Source: Rhizobium sp. NZLR1 (GTDB taxonomy: Bacteria; Pseudomonadota; Alphaproteobacteria; Rhizobiales; Rhizobiaceae). From it: DNA of 64,000 nt. Under the pieces are notes generated by a model that saw only the letters and a list, made by a program, of their open reading frames with translations, was not told the DNA's origin and searched no databases. The position numbers and the translations under genes are program-made. This document shows positions 32,565-40,717 of the stretch, piece after piece (positions within the stretch are counted from its first letter, which is position 1; each line of letters begins with the position of its first letter). The stretch spans positions 1,307,501 to 1,371,500 of the forward strand of contig NZ_CP071632.1 in NCBI RefSeq assembly GCF_017357385.1, in the 5' to 3' direction.

Positions 32565-33467
32565 TCACGTCATCCACTTCCGATGCTCCGCAAATCTCTC
32601 CGCCAACAGATCGATGAACAGCCGGACCTTGGTCGGCAGGTGGCTGCGGTTGGGGTAGACGGCGTTGATGTTGAATTCCACCGGCCGGTAGTCAGGCATG
32701 ATCTTCACCAGCCGCCCTTCGGCGATGTCGTCGAACACCACGAAGCTCGGCGCCAGGAAGATGCCCTGCCCATTCAGCGTCAGGAAACGCAGCATTTCGG
32801 CGCTGTTGGAGACGACGTTGCCGCCGATCTTGACACTCTCCTGCTTACCCTCGCCATCCTCGAAGCGCCATTCGTCGCCATAGGGGTAATAGGCATATTG
32901 CAGGCAATTGTGATCGGCGACCTCGGCCGGGCTTTTCGGCATCGGGTGGCTCTCGAAATAGGCCGGCGAGCAGACCAGCATATGGCGCCAAGGCGTCAGC
33001 TTGCGGGCGACCAGCGACGAATCCGGCGGCGGCACGGTGCGCATCACCAGGTCGTAGCCGTCTTCGATCATGTCGACCATCCGCTCGCCGACGCTGAAAT
33101 CGAGCGCGATCGACGGGTAAAGCTCCATATATTCGCTGACGACAGGCAGCAGGAACCGCACGATGGCGCTGCTGGTATAGACCTTCAGCGTGCCGCGCGG
33201 CGTCGTGTTCAGCGCCCCAGCCGTCCGATCCGCCTCGTCGAGTTCGGCGAGGATCTGCGACGAGCGCTCATAGTAATATTTGCCGGTTTCCGTCAGGCTG
33301 ACCTTGCGTGTCGTGCGGTTGAGCAGCCTGACGCCGAGCCGGTCCTCCAGCGATTGCACGTGATTGCCGACCATGGTCACGGACATGTTGAGCCGGCGCG
33401 CGGCAGCGGAAAACCCGCCGCATTCCACCACGCGGCCAAAGACGGCGAGGCTTGTCAGTCGATCCAT
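32565..33467 (-). CDS. LysR-family transcriptional regulator
   Basis: A 300-residue regulator with an N-terminal winged helix (residues 1-60: Phe-Ser-Ala-Ala-Ala-Arg-Arg-Leu-Asn-Met-Ser and Leu-Asn-Arg-Thr-Thr-Arg) and a periplasmic-binding-like effector domain (about 90-295). It is of the CrgA/DmlR-like branch judging from the motif Arg-Lys-Val-Ser-Leu-Thr-Glu-Thr-Gly. It is divergent from the efflux pump genes by 138 bp, the classic LysR arrangement, so it probably controls them. The effector is unknown. Confidence 0.92.
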   Translation of the reverse strand: MDRLTSLAVFGRVVECGGFSAAARRLNMSVTMVGNHVQSLEDRLGVRLLNRTTRKVSLTETGKYYYERSSQILAELDEADRTAGALNTTPRGTLKVYTSSAIVRFLLPVVSEYMELYPSIALDFSVGERMVDMIEDGYDLVMRTVPPPDSSLVARKLTPWRHMLVCSPAYFESHPMPKSPAEVADHNCLQYAYYPYGDEWRFEDGEGKQESVKIGGNVVSNSAEMLRFLTLNGQGIFLAPSFVVFDDIAEGRLVKIMPDYRPVEFNINAVYPNRSHLPTKVRLFIDLLAERFAEHRKWMT

Positions 33468-33476
33468 ATTGTCTCC

Positions 33477-33503
33477 GGATTATCCGCTGAGAGTTGATGA
33501 TCC
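33477..33503. promoter_or_regulatory. possible LysR binding site
   Basis: The inverted half-sites GGATTATC (33477-33484) and GATGATCC (33496-33503), 7 of 8 bases complementary, are separated by 11 bp, just upstream of the LysR gene in the divergent region. Confidence 0.35.
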
Positions 33504-33605
33504 TTCCCGATATAAGCAGATTATCAGAATGATTGGCAGGGTGCATTTTCCTTCGCATCGAACAGGGCCCCGCAGAGACGGGGCGACAGACGAAGGAGAA
33601 GGACG

Positions 33606-34847
33606 ATGGTCGAGTTACCCCGCAAGGATGTTTTCGAAACTGCCGGACAGGCCGAGTTGATCTTGGCTGACGAAACCGCCCGGGCGCCCGTCGCCGAGGC
33701 GGCTCCCATGCCGGTCGCCGAAGCGCCGGTTTCCGACGCTCCCAAAAAGGCCGGCCGCGCGATATTCAAGCGCGCCGTCGTTGCCGCCGCGCTGCTTGCC
33801 GGCGTCGCCTTATCAGGCGATTTCGGCTACCGCTACTGGACGGTCGGCCGCTTCATCGAATCCACAGACGATGCCTATGTGAAGGCCGATTACACCACCG
33901 TCGCCCCGAAGGTCGCCGGCTATATCAGGCAGGTTCTGGTCAACGACAACGACGCGGTCAAGGCAGGCCAGGTTCTTGCCAGCATCGACGATCGTGATTT
34001 CCAGGCCGCACTTTCCCAGGCGAGAGCCAATCTGAAGGCGGCCGAAGCCGCCATCACCAATATCGATGCCCAGATCGCCCTGCAGCAGTCGGTCATCGGG
34101 CAGGCGAGCGCGACGATCGATGCTTCGCAGGCCTCGCTGGATTTTGCCGTCTCCGACGCCGCCCGCTCGGCCCGCCTCATCAGCAATGGCGCCGGCACCC
34201 AGTCGCGCGCCGAACAGACCCAGTCGGCCCGCGACCAGGCAGCTGCCGCCGTCGAGCGCGACCGGGCGGCGCTCGTTGCGGCGGAGAACAAGGTGCCGGT
34301 GCTCCAGAGCCAGCGCGAACAGACGGTCGCCGAGCGCGACCGGGCAGCTGCGGCGGCCCAGCAGGCCGAACTCAATCTGTCCTATACTGATATCGTCGCC
34401 GCCGTCGACGGCACGGTCGGCGCCCGGTCGATCCGTGTCGGCCAGTATGTCACCTCGGGCACGCAGCTGATGGCGGTGGTGCCGCTGCATGCCGTCTATG
34501 TCGTCGCCAATTTCAAGGAAACGCAGCTGACCTATGTCCGTCCCGGCCAGTCGGTCGAGATCAAGGTCGACAGCTTTCCCGATATATCGATCAAAGGTCA
34601 TGTCGACAGCGTTTCGCCGGCAAGCGGCCTGGAATTCTCGCTGCTGCCACCGGACAATGCCACCGGCAACTTCACCAAGATCGTCCAGCGCATCCCGGTC
34701 AAGATCGTCATCGACGACCAGGCGCTGAGCGGCCTGTTGCGCTCCGGCATGTCGGTCGAGCCCGAAATCGATACCAAGGCTGCCCAGAGCGGGGCTGTTC
34801 AGGCGTCCAAGGCAGCCGAGGGGGGATTATCCAGCCACGCTGGATGA
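33606..34847 (+). CDS. HlyD/EmrA-type membrane-fusion protein of a multidrug efflux pump
   Basis: A 413-residue periplasmic adaptor: one transmembrane segment (about residues 58-78), a biotinyl-lipoyl-like domain (Ala-Pro-Lys-Val-Ala-Gly-Tyr at about 102), a long alpha-helical hairpin rich in Ala/Gln (about 130-260), and a beta-barrel C-terminus (Val-Gly-Gln-Tyr-Val, Val-Ala-Asn-Phe-Lys-Glu-Thr). These are the EmrA features. The MFS partner begins 78 bp downstream. GGAGAAGG precedes ATG 33606. The drugs transported are unknown; plant phenolics are a natural guess in rhizobia. Confidence 0.92.
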   Translation: MVELPRKDVFETAGQAELILADETARAPVAEAAPMPVAEAPVSDAPKKAGRAIFKRAVVAAALLAGVALSGDFGYRYWTVGRFIESTDDAYVKADYTTVAPKVAGYIRQVLVNDNDAVKAGQVLASIDDRDFQAALSQARANLKAAEAAITNIDAQIALQQSVIGQASATIDASQASLDFAVSDAARSARLISNGAGTQSRAEQTQSARDQAAAAVERDRAALVAAENKVPVLQSQREQTVAERDRAAAAAQQAELNLSYTDIVAAVDGTVGARSIRVGQYVTSGTQLMAVVPLHAVYVVANFKETQLTYVRPGQSVEIKVDSFPDISIKGHVDSVSPASGLEFSLLPPDNATGNFTKIVQRIPVKIVIDDQALSGLLRSGMSVEPEIDTKAAQSGAVQASKAAEGGLSSHAG

Positions 34848-34925
34848 TCCTTCTCCAAATTCCCGAATTATCACCCGAACCTCGTCATGAGACAGTTTTC
34901 CGCAAGAGCCGGAAGGAGATACGTC

Positions 34926-36539
34926 ATGGCCACTCTTCAGATCGCCGCCAACAGCAATTCGCGCAAGCCCGCCGCTGCAGCGCCCGTGCCCGCAGCCCTG
35001 AGCCCGCTTCGCATGTGGACGGCCGTTGTCGGCTCGACGCTCGGCGCCTTCATGGCGGTGCTCAACATCCAGATCGTCAATGCCTCGCTTGCCGATATTC
35101 AGGGCGCCATCGGCGCCGGCAGCGATGACGGCGGCTGGATCTCGACCTCCTATCTGATTGCCGAGATCGTCGTCATCCCCTTGAGCGCCTGGCTGGCGCG
35201 GGTCTTTTCCCTGCGCAACTATCTGCTTGTCAACGCCATCCTCTTCCTGATCTTCTCCATCGCCTGCGCCTTTGCGGCCAACCTGCAGCAGATGATCATC
35301 CTGCGCGCCATTCAGGGCTTTTCCGGCGGCGTGCTGATCCCGATGGCCTTCACCATCATCATCACGCTGCTGCCCAAGGCCAAGCAGCCGATCGGCCTTG
35401 CCCTCTTTGCCCTGTCGGCCACCTTCGCGCCGGCGATCGGCCCGACGATCGGCGGTTACCTCACCGAGAACTGGGGCTGGGAATATATCTTCTACGTCAA
35501 CCTGGTGCCGGGCGCGCTGATGGTCGCCATGCTGTGGGCCTCGCTCGACCGGGCGCCGATGAACCTGAAGCTGCTTGCCAAGGGTGACTGGCCCGGCATC
35601 GCCACCATGGCGATCGGGCTCGCAGCCCTGCAGACCGTGCTGGAAGAAGGCAACAAGGAAGACTGGTTCGGCTCCGATTTCATCCTCCGCCTGTCGGTTA
35701 TCGCCGCCGTGTCGCTGACCCTGTTCATCGTCATCGAGCTAAGGGCGGCCCATCCGCTCCTCAACCTGCGCCTGCTGCTGCGCCGCAACTTCGGCTTCGG
35801 CATCGTCGCCAACTTCCTGCTCGGCATCGCGCTCTATGGTTCGGTCTTCGTGCTGCCGATCTATCTGACCCGCATCCAGGGCTATAATTCCGAGCAGATC
35901 GGCATGGTGCTCGCCTGGACAGGCATCCCGCAGCTGCTGCTGATCCCGCTGGTGCCGCAGCTGATGAAACGGTTCGACGTTCGGCTGCTGATCATCGTCG
36001 GCTTTGCCCTCTTTGCCGCCTCGAACTTCATGAACGTGCATATGACCGGCGACTATGCGAGCGACCAGCTGTTCTGGCCGAATATCGTCCGCGCCATCGG
36101 CCAGGCGCTGGTCTTCACCCCGCTCTCGGCGATCGCCACATCAGGCATCGAACAGGAGAATGCCGGTTCGGCTTCGGCGCTCTTCAACATGATGCGCAAT
36201 CTCGGCGGCGCCGTCGGCATCGCCTCGCTGCAGACCTTCCTGTCGAAGCGCGAACAGTTCCACTCGAACATTCTGACCAACTCGGTCTCGGTCTTCGAGG
36301 AAGCCACCCGCGATCGTATCGCCAGGCTCACCGGCTACTTCATGAGCCACGGCGTCAGCGACCAGGCGCTCGCCGGCCACAAGGCCGTCGTCGCCATCGC
36401 GCTCAAAATACGCAAGCAGGCCAATATCATGGCCTTCAGCGACACCTTCTTCCTGCTCGGCGTCGCCCTCGTCGTCGCCCTGGTTGCAAGCCTGCTGCTC
36501 AGGAAACCCGGTCAGCTCTCAGGTGGCGGTGCTCACTAA
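34926..36539 (+). CDS. EmrB/QacA-type MFS multidrug transporter (DHA2 family)
   Basis: A 537-residue inner-membrane drug/proton antiporter with 14 predicted hydrophobic segments. The DHA2 motifs are visible: Asn-Ile-Gln-Ile-Val-Asn-Ala-Ser near TM1, Trp-Ile-Ser-Thr-Ser-Tyr-Leu-Ile-Ala-Glu, and Arg-Ala-Ile-Gln-Gly-Phe-Ser-Gly-Gly. Together with the upstream HlyD protein it forms an EmrAB-type pump that needs a TolC-like outer-membrane channel, which is not encoded here. GGAAGGAGA precedes ATG 34926. It is likely in one operon with the adaptor and possibly with the cyclase that follows 29 bp later. Confidence 0.94.
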   Translation: MATLQIAANSNSRKPAAAAPVPAALSPLRMWTAVVGSTLGAFMAVLNIQIVNASLADIQGAIGAGSDDGGWISTSYLIAEIVVIPLSAWLARVFSLRNYLLVNAILFLIFSIACAFAANLQQMIILRAIQGFSGGVLIPMAFTIIITLLPKAKQPIGLALFALSATFAPAIGPTIGGYLTENWGWEYIFYVNLVPGALMVAMLWASLDRAPMNLKLLAKGDWPGIATMAIGLAALQTVLEEGNKEDWFGSDFILRLSVIAAVSLTLFIVIELRAAHPLLNLRLLLRRNFGFGIVANFLLGIALYGSVFVLPIYLTRIQGYNSEQIGMVLAWTGIPQLLLIPLVPQLMKRFDVRLLIIVGFALFAASNFMNVHMTGDYASDQLFWPNIVRAIGQALVFTPLSAIATSGIEQENAGSASALFNMMRNLGGAVGIASLQTFLSKREQFHSNILTNSVSVFEEATRDRIARLTGYFMSHGVSDQALAGHKAVVAIALKIRKQANIMAFSDTFFLLGVALVVALVASLLLRKPGQLSGGGAH

Positions 36540-36568
36540 CCCCGCGCGCCCTTAAGGAGGACAACGCC

Positions 36569-37774
36569 ATGATATCAGCGATCCATGCTCCCGATCTCGA
36601 TCGGTTTCAGCCAAAGGCCGCCGGCCATGCCGTCAGCGCCGGGGCGCTGCTCTCGATCATCGAGTGGCTTTCCGGCGATGAGTGCCATGCGCTCGACGAA
36701 GCGGGCCTCGTCTCCGGCCTCGGCCGCAGGCTTCAGGCGCTCGGCCTGCCGGTCGACCGGTTGACCCTGCATCTGATGACGCTGCATCCCGAGTTCATCG
36801 GCCGCACCATCGCCTGGGCGCCGGGCGAGCCGGTCGAGATCCACGACCGGGAACACGGCGCGCGGGTCGCCATCGCCAATACACCGCTGCGCAAGGTCAT
36901 GGAAACCCGCGAACCGCTGGTCGTCGATACAAGAGACAGCGTGCATGGCCGCTGGCAGCATATCGATGTTTTCGCCGATCGCGGCCTGATGCAGCTTGTC
37001 ATCGCGCCGCTCTGCAATGTCGACGGTCCGGTTAGTGCCGCCGTCTTCGGCACCAGGCGACCGGGCGGCTTCACCGCCTCGGAGCGGCAGCTGATAGAGC
37101 GCATCCTGCCGGCGCTGCGCAACACCAGCGAGCTGCGCATCCTTCGCCAGGTCGAGCTCAGCCTGCTCGATACCTATATCGGCCCGCTGACGGCCAGCCG
37201 CATTCTTGCCGGCCGCATCCGCCGCGACGAGATCGAATCGATGGAGGCGGCCCTGCTGCTCTGCGATCTGCGCGGCTTTACCGAACTGTCGAATCGGCTG
37301 CCCGGCAGCACCGTGCTCGGCCTGCTCAACGCCTATTTCGACAGGATCGTGCCGGCCATCACCCGCGAGGGCGGCGAACTGCTGAAATTCATGGGTGATG
37401 CCGTGCTCGCCTTTTTCCCGGGTTGCGACGCGGCCAATTCCTGCGGCGCCGCTCTTGCCGCGGCCCGTGCCATCCTCAATGAGATCGACCATTTCCAGTA
37501 TGAGGGCATCGCCGTAAAGGCCGGCATCGCCCTGCATTACGGTGAGGTCAGCTACGGCAATATCGGCTCCGGCCGCCGCCTCGACTTCACCCTGATCGGC
37601 CGCGACGTCAACCTGGTCAGCCGCATCCAGACCGCCTGCAGCGAGTTGGGAGAGGTTTTGCTGATGTCGGAGCCGTTCCGCCAAGAGGCGGGGGCAGGGG
37701 ATGTGGTGTCCGTCGGGGCGCATGGGCTGAAGGGGTTTGCGGAGCCGGTGGAGTTGTTCACGATCGTGCGGTAG
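36569..37774 (+). CDS. class III adenylate/guanylate cyclase with N-terminal sensor region
   Basis: A 401-residue soluble protein. The N-terminal 190 residues read like a GAF-type sensor domain. The C-terminal cyclase homology domain (about 225-401) has both metal aspartates (Asp233 in Cys-Asp-Leu-Arg-Gly-Phe; Asp277 in Met-Gly-Asp-Ala-Val-Leu), a lysine in Leu-Leu-Lys-Phe (Lys273) typical of ATP selection, and Arg-Asp-Val-Asn-Leu-Val-Ser-Arg for the transition state. It should therefore be active and make cAMP. AAGGAGGA precedes ATG 36569. It follows the efflux pump closely, so co-expression is possible. Rhizobia have many such cyclases. Confidence 0.9.
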   Translation: MISAIHAPDLDRFQPKAAGHAVSAGALLSIIEWLSGDECHALDEAGLVSGLGRRLQALGLPVDRLTLHLMTLHPEFIGRTIAWAPGEPVEIHDREHGARVAIANTPLRKVMETREPLVVDTRDSVHGRWQHIDVFADRGLMQLVIAPLCNVDGPVSAAVFGTRRPGGFTASERQLIERILPALRNTSELRILRQVELSLLDTYIGPLTASRILAGRIRRDEIESMEAALLLCDLRGFTELSNRLPGSTVLGLLNAYFDRIVPAITREGGELLKFMGDAVLAFFPGCDAANSCGAALAAARAILNEIDHFQYEGIAVKAGIALHYGEVSYGNIGSGRRLDFTLIGRDVNLVSRIQTACSELGEVLLMSEPFRQEAGAGDVVSVGAHGLKGFAEPVELFTIVR

Positions 37775-37876
37775 GTGTGTGGTAGGACCCCAGGGCAGAG
37801 GGGGTGCCACACCTCTCACCCTTCCGCTATCTTCCTCCCATACTGCGCCAACCCCACAACACCGAGGAAGAATCCC

Positions 37877-38710
37877 ATGACAGTACTGTCCGACGAACAA
37901 GGCGAGATTATCCGCGAGTTGGGCGTCGCCGCCGATATCGATCCCGATCACGAGATCGAGCGGCGAACCGATTTCCTCAAGGATTATCTCGTGGCCTCGG
38001 GCCTGCGCGGCTATGTCCTCGGCATCAGCGGCGGCGTCGATTCGCTGACGGCGGCGCTGATCGCCCAGAAGGCCGTGCGCGAGCTGCGTGACAGCGGCCA
38101 TAAGGCCGAGTTCATTGCCGTGCGCCTTCCCTATGGTGTCCAGGCGGACGAGGCCGATGCGGAGAGGGCGCTTGCCACGATCGGCGCCGATCGTTCGATG
38201 GTGGTCAACATCAAAGAGCCGGCCGATGCGATGCTTGCCGCGGCCCGCAGCGGCGGCCTTGCTCTTGCCGATGCCGGTCGCCAGGATTTCATTCTCGGCA
38301 ACATCAAGGCCCGTCAGCGCATGATCGCCCAGTTCGCCCTTGCCGGCGCGCTCGGCAGTCTCGTCATCGGCACCGATCATGCCGCCGAGGCGGTCATGGG
38401 CTTTTTCACCAAGTTCGGTGATGGCGCAGCCGATATCCTGCCGCTCGCCGGCCTCAACAAGCGCCGGGTGCGCCTGCTGGCAAAGCGGCTCGGCGCGCCG
38501 GATGAGCTGGTGTTCAAAGTGCCGACCGCCGATCTCGAGGACCAGCGGCCGTTGCGCCCCGACGAGGAGGCCTATGGCGTCAGCTATGACGAGATCGACG
38601 ATTTTCTAGAGGGCAAGCCGGTCGGCGAGATCGCCCGCCGCCGCATCCTCGCCGCCTATCGCGCAACCGCCCACAAGCGCGCTCTGCCGGTTGCCGTCAA
38701 CGCGCTGTGA
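37877..38710 (+). CDS. nadE: NH3-dependent NAD+ synthetase
   Basis: A 277-residue enzyme converting deamido-NAD to NAD with ammonia and ATP, the last step of NAD synthesis. The PP-loop ATP motif Ser-Gly-Gly-Val-Asp-Ser is at 51-56; Gly-Thr-Asp-His-Ala-Ala-Glu and Phe-Thr-Lys-Phe-Gly-Asp-Gly are also conserved. It lacks the glutamine-hydrolysing domain, so ammonia is the direct donor, as in E. coli NadE. GAGGAAG precedes ATG 37877. A separate glutamine-dependent form may exist elsewhere; in that case this would be a second copy. Confidence 0.95.
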   Translation: MTVLSDEQGEIIRELGVAADIDPDHEIERRTDFLKDYLVASGLRGYVLGISGGVDSLTAALIAQKAVRELRDSGHKAEFIAVRLPYGVQADEADAERALATIGADRSMVVNIKEPADAMLAAARSGGLALADAGRQDFILGNIKARQRMIAQFALAGALGSLVIGTDHAAEAVMGFFTKFGDGAADILPLAGLNKRRVRLLAKRLGAPDELVFKVPTADLEDQRPLRPDEEAYGVSYDEIDDFLEGKPVGEIARRRILAAYRATAHKRALPVAVNAL

Positions 38711-38928
38711 GGGCGGGCCCCCGCCGGCAAGCCCCATCCGGGAGATTGACACGGCATGCACTCTATAGGCTGTCATCGTCTGGCGCATTGTCATCTCCTG
38801 TCGTTGGGGAGCCGGCTCTTCGGCTTTCACGGGAGGCAAGATGCGGTCGGCGCAGCCTTTCGATATTCCGGGAAGTTCGGGAAGGATCATCCGGCGCCGG
38901 CGGATAATCGCCGGCGCCGGCAATGCCG

Positions 38929-39288
38929 TCAATTGCCTTTCACGTAGCCGAGCGCCTCGATGATCCTGCCGTCCGTCACCCGCATCAGGTTGACGCCGCG
39001 CACCGATTGCCCTTCGTTCTCTCCCCAGCAGAAGCGCCAGAGGAGGATACCGCGTTCGCCGGTGACGATCATGTCCTCGGAAACGAACCAGGTGCCGGGG
39101 GTGGTTGCGATCCCGCTCCAGAGTTCGATGCAGGCCGCCCGCCCGACATGGCGGGATCCGTTCGGCGCCGGCTGCGTGTTCTCGACGATGCAGTCTTCGC
39201 CGACAAGTTCATCGAGTGCTGCGGGATTGTGCGACAGGAACACATTGTTGAACCGCCGCAGGATCGTCTCGGTCGAAGCCGCGTTCAT
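38929..39288 (-). CDS. SnoaL/NTF2-like protein
   Basis: A 119-residue small alpha+beta-cone protein (nuclear-transport-factor-2 fold), typical of SnoaL-like polyketide cyclases and ketosteroid isomerase relatives. Motifs are Arg-Arg-Phe-Asn-Asn-Val-Phe and His-Val-Gly-Arg-Ala-Ala-Cys-Ile-Glu-Leu-Trp. The substrate is unknown. Its ATG (39286-39288) overlaps the stop of the glutathione S-transferase gene, so the two are translationally coupled and likely work together on an electrophilic compound. Control by the divergent TetR regulator is inferred. Confidence 0.8.
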   Translation of the reverse strand: MNAASTETILRRFNNVFLSHNPAALDELVGEDCIVENTQPAPNGSRHVGRAACIELWSGIATTPGTWFVSEDMIVTGERGILLWRFCWGENEGQSVRGVNLMRVTDGRIIEALGYVKGN

Positions 39289-39968
39289 GGCCGCACCGGC
39301 GAGCCCGTTCGCCCCGACGAGGCGACATAGGCATGCGGCGCGAAATAGACGCCGTCGGCATCGAAGGCTTCGAGATCTTCGGCCTGCATCGCCTCGCGCA
39401 CCTTCGGGCGTTCCGCCACGCGGCCGAGGAAGCCAAGCAGCGCCGGCCATTTTCTGAGATCGACATCGATCCAGGGCGACCAGTTCAGGCAGACGAAGAG
39501 ATAGGCGTCCGCCACCGTGAAGGCATCGCCGGTGAGATAGGGTCCGGCAATGCGGCCGTTCAGCCAGGCGAGCCGCTTTGAGATTAGCGCGCGGATCTCC
39601 GCATGGACGCTGGCATAAAGCGGGTTGAACAGCATTACCATCGGCTTGTGCAGTTCGGCGGTGATGAAATTCAGATAGGATTGCACCTCGTTGCGGCTGA
39701 TATTGCCGACCTCGGGCAGCATGGCTGATCCCTGCGGCACGCTGTCGGCGAGGAATTGCACGATCGCCGGCCCCTCGGTCAGCACTTTGCCGTCGTCGAG
39801 CAGCAGCGCCGGGACATAACCGTTGCCGTTGATCGAAAGGTAGTCCTGCCCGTCGCTCGTTCTGTTGGTTTGCCGGTCGACCTCGACCAGTTCGATATCG
39901 AGCCCCAGCTCCCGGCAGACGATATGCGGCGACAGCGAGCAGGCAGCGGCGTTCATATAGAGTTTCAT
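39285..39968 (-). CDS. glutathione S-transferase
   Basis: A 227-residue protein with a thioredoxin-like N-terminal domain (residues 1-80; Met-Lys-Leu-Tyr-Met-Asn-Ala-Ala-Ala-Cys-Ser-Leu-Ser, in the bacterial beta-class form with Cys10) and an all-helical C-terminal domain (about 90-200, Leu-Thr-Gly-Asp-Ala-Phe-Thr-Val-Ala-Asp-Ala-Tyr). It would conjugate glutathione to electrophiles. GAGAGGAAAT precedes ATG 39968. It is divergent from a TetR regulator with two operator copies between, so induction by a substrate is likely. Confidence 0.92.
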   Translation of the reverse strand: MKLYMNAAACSLSPHIVCRELGLDIELVEVDRQTNRTSDGQDYLSINGNGYVPALLLDDGKVLTEGPAIVQFLADSVPQGSAMLPEVGNISRNEVQSYLNFITAELHKPMVMLFNPLYASVHAEIRALISKRLAWLNGRIAGPYLTGDAFTVADAYLFVCLNWSPWIDVDLRKWPALLGFLGRVAERPKVREAMQAEDLEAFDADGVYFAPHAYVASSGRTGSPVRP

Positions 39969-40036
39969 GGCGATTTCCTCTCTCAGTTCCTCTCTTGGCG
40001 CAGCCGGTCGATGCCGGCTGTTCATGCCATTGAACA

Positions 40037-40094
40037 TTTGTACTGTTTCGCATAAAATAACGTTCGTCAAGAATTTAATGCGAAACGGTACAAA
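40037..40094. promoter_or_regulatory. paired TetR operator half-sites between gst and tetR
   Basis: TTTGTACTGTTTCGCAT (40037-40053) and ATGCGAAACGGTACAAA (40078-40094) are inverted 17-bp copies with one mismatch, 24 bp apart. One lies next to the tetR start (3 bp before its ATG). This is a clear operator for the divergent regulator. Confidence 0.75.
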
Positions 40095-40096
40095 AT

Positions 40097-40717
40097 ATGA
40101 AGGATGAAAAGAAGCGCGGCCGCCCGAGGGGTTTCGACGCCAAGGCCGCACTCGCCAAGGCGCGGGATGTCTTCTGGGACAGGGGCTTTACCGCCGCCTC
40201 GCTCGACAATCTGAGTGCCGCGACCAAGCTCAATCGTCCGAGCCTCTATGGCGCCTTCGGCGACAAGGAGGATCTCTATCTCGATACGCTGGAGGGTTAC
40301 CGGCAGGACGGCATGGATGCGCTGGCTGAGGCGCTCGATCCGTCACTTCAGCTGCGCGACAATCTCGCACGCGTCTATGCCGGCGCGTTGGCGGTGTATC
40401 TGCATGGTGAAACCGCCGCGCGCGGCTGTCTCCTGATCGGCACGGCAACGGTCGAGGCGGTCGAGCATGAGCGGGTCCGCGAGGTGCTTGGCCGCAGCCT
40501 CAGCGATTTCGACGGCGAGATCGAAAAGCGCATGCGCCTTGCGGTTCAAAGCGGCGAGCTTCCGCAAGGCGCCGATCCGCAGATGCTGGCAATGCTCGCC
40601 TCCGCCGTCATGCATTCACTCGCAGTCCGCGCCCGCGCCGGCGACAGCCGCGAGACGCTGGAAGCGATCGCCAGCTCAGGCGTCGAGCTGATCTGCGGGA
40701 GCGTCCAGCGAAGCTGA
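40097..40717 (+). CDS. TetR-family transcriptional regulator
   Basis: A 206-residue repressor. The helix-turn-helix (about residues 18-60) has Phe-Trp-Asp-Arg-Gly-Phe-Thr-Ala-Ala-Ser-Leu-Asp-Asn-Leu and Asn-Arg-Pro-Ser-Leu-Tyr-Gly-Ala-Phe-Gly-Asp-Lys, a form typical of TetR proteins that control gst or nitroreductase genes. The ligand domain is residues 70-200. The ATG at 40097 directly follows the operator. The 3' end overlaps the convergent MFS gene by 42 bp (40676-40717). It likely represses gst-snoaL and itself. Confidence 0.9.
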   Translation: MKDEKKRGRPRGFDAKAALAKARDVFWDRGFTAASLDNLSAATKLNRPSLYGAFGDKEDLYLDTLEGYRQDGMDALAEALDPSLQLRDNLARVYAGALAVYLHGETAARGCLLIGTATVEAVEHERVREVLGRSLSDFDGEIEKRMRLAVQSGELPQGADPQMLAMLASAVMHSLAVRARAGDSRETLEAIASSGVELICGSVQRS

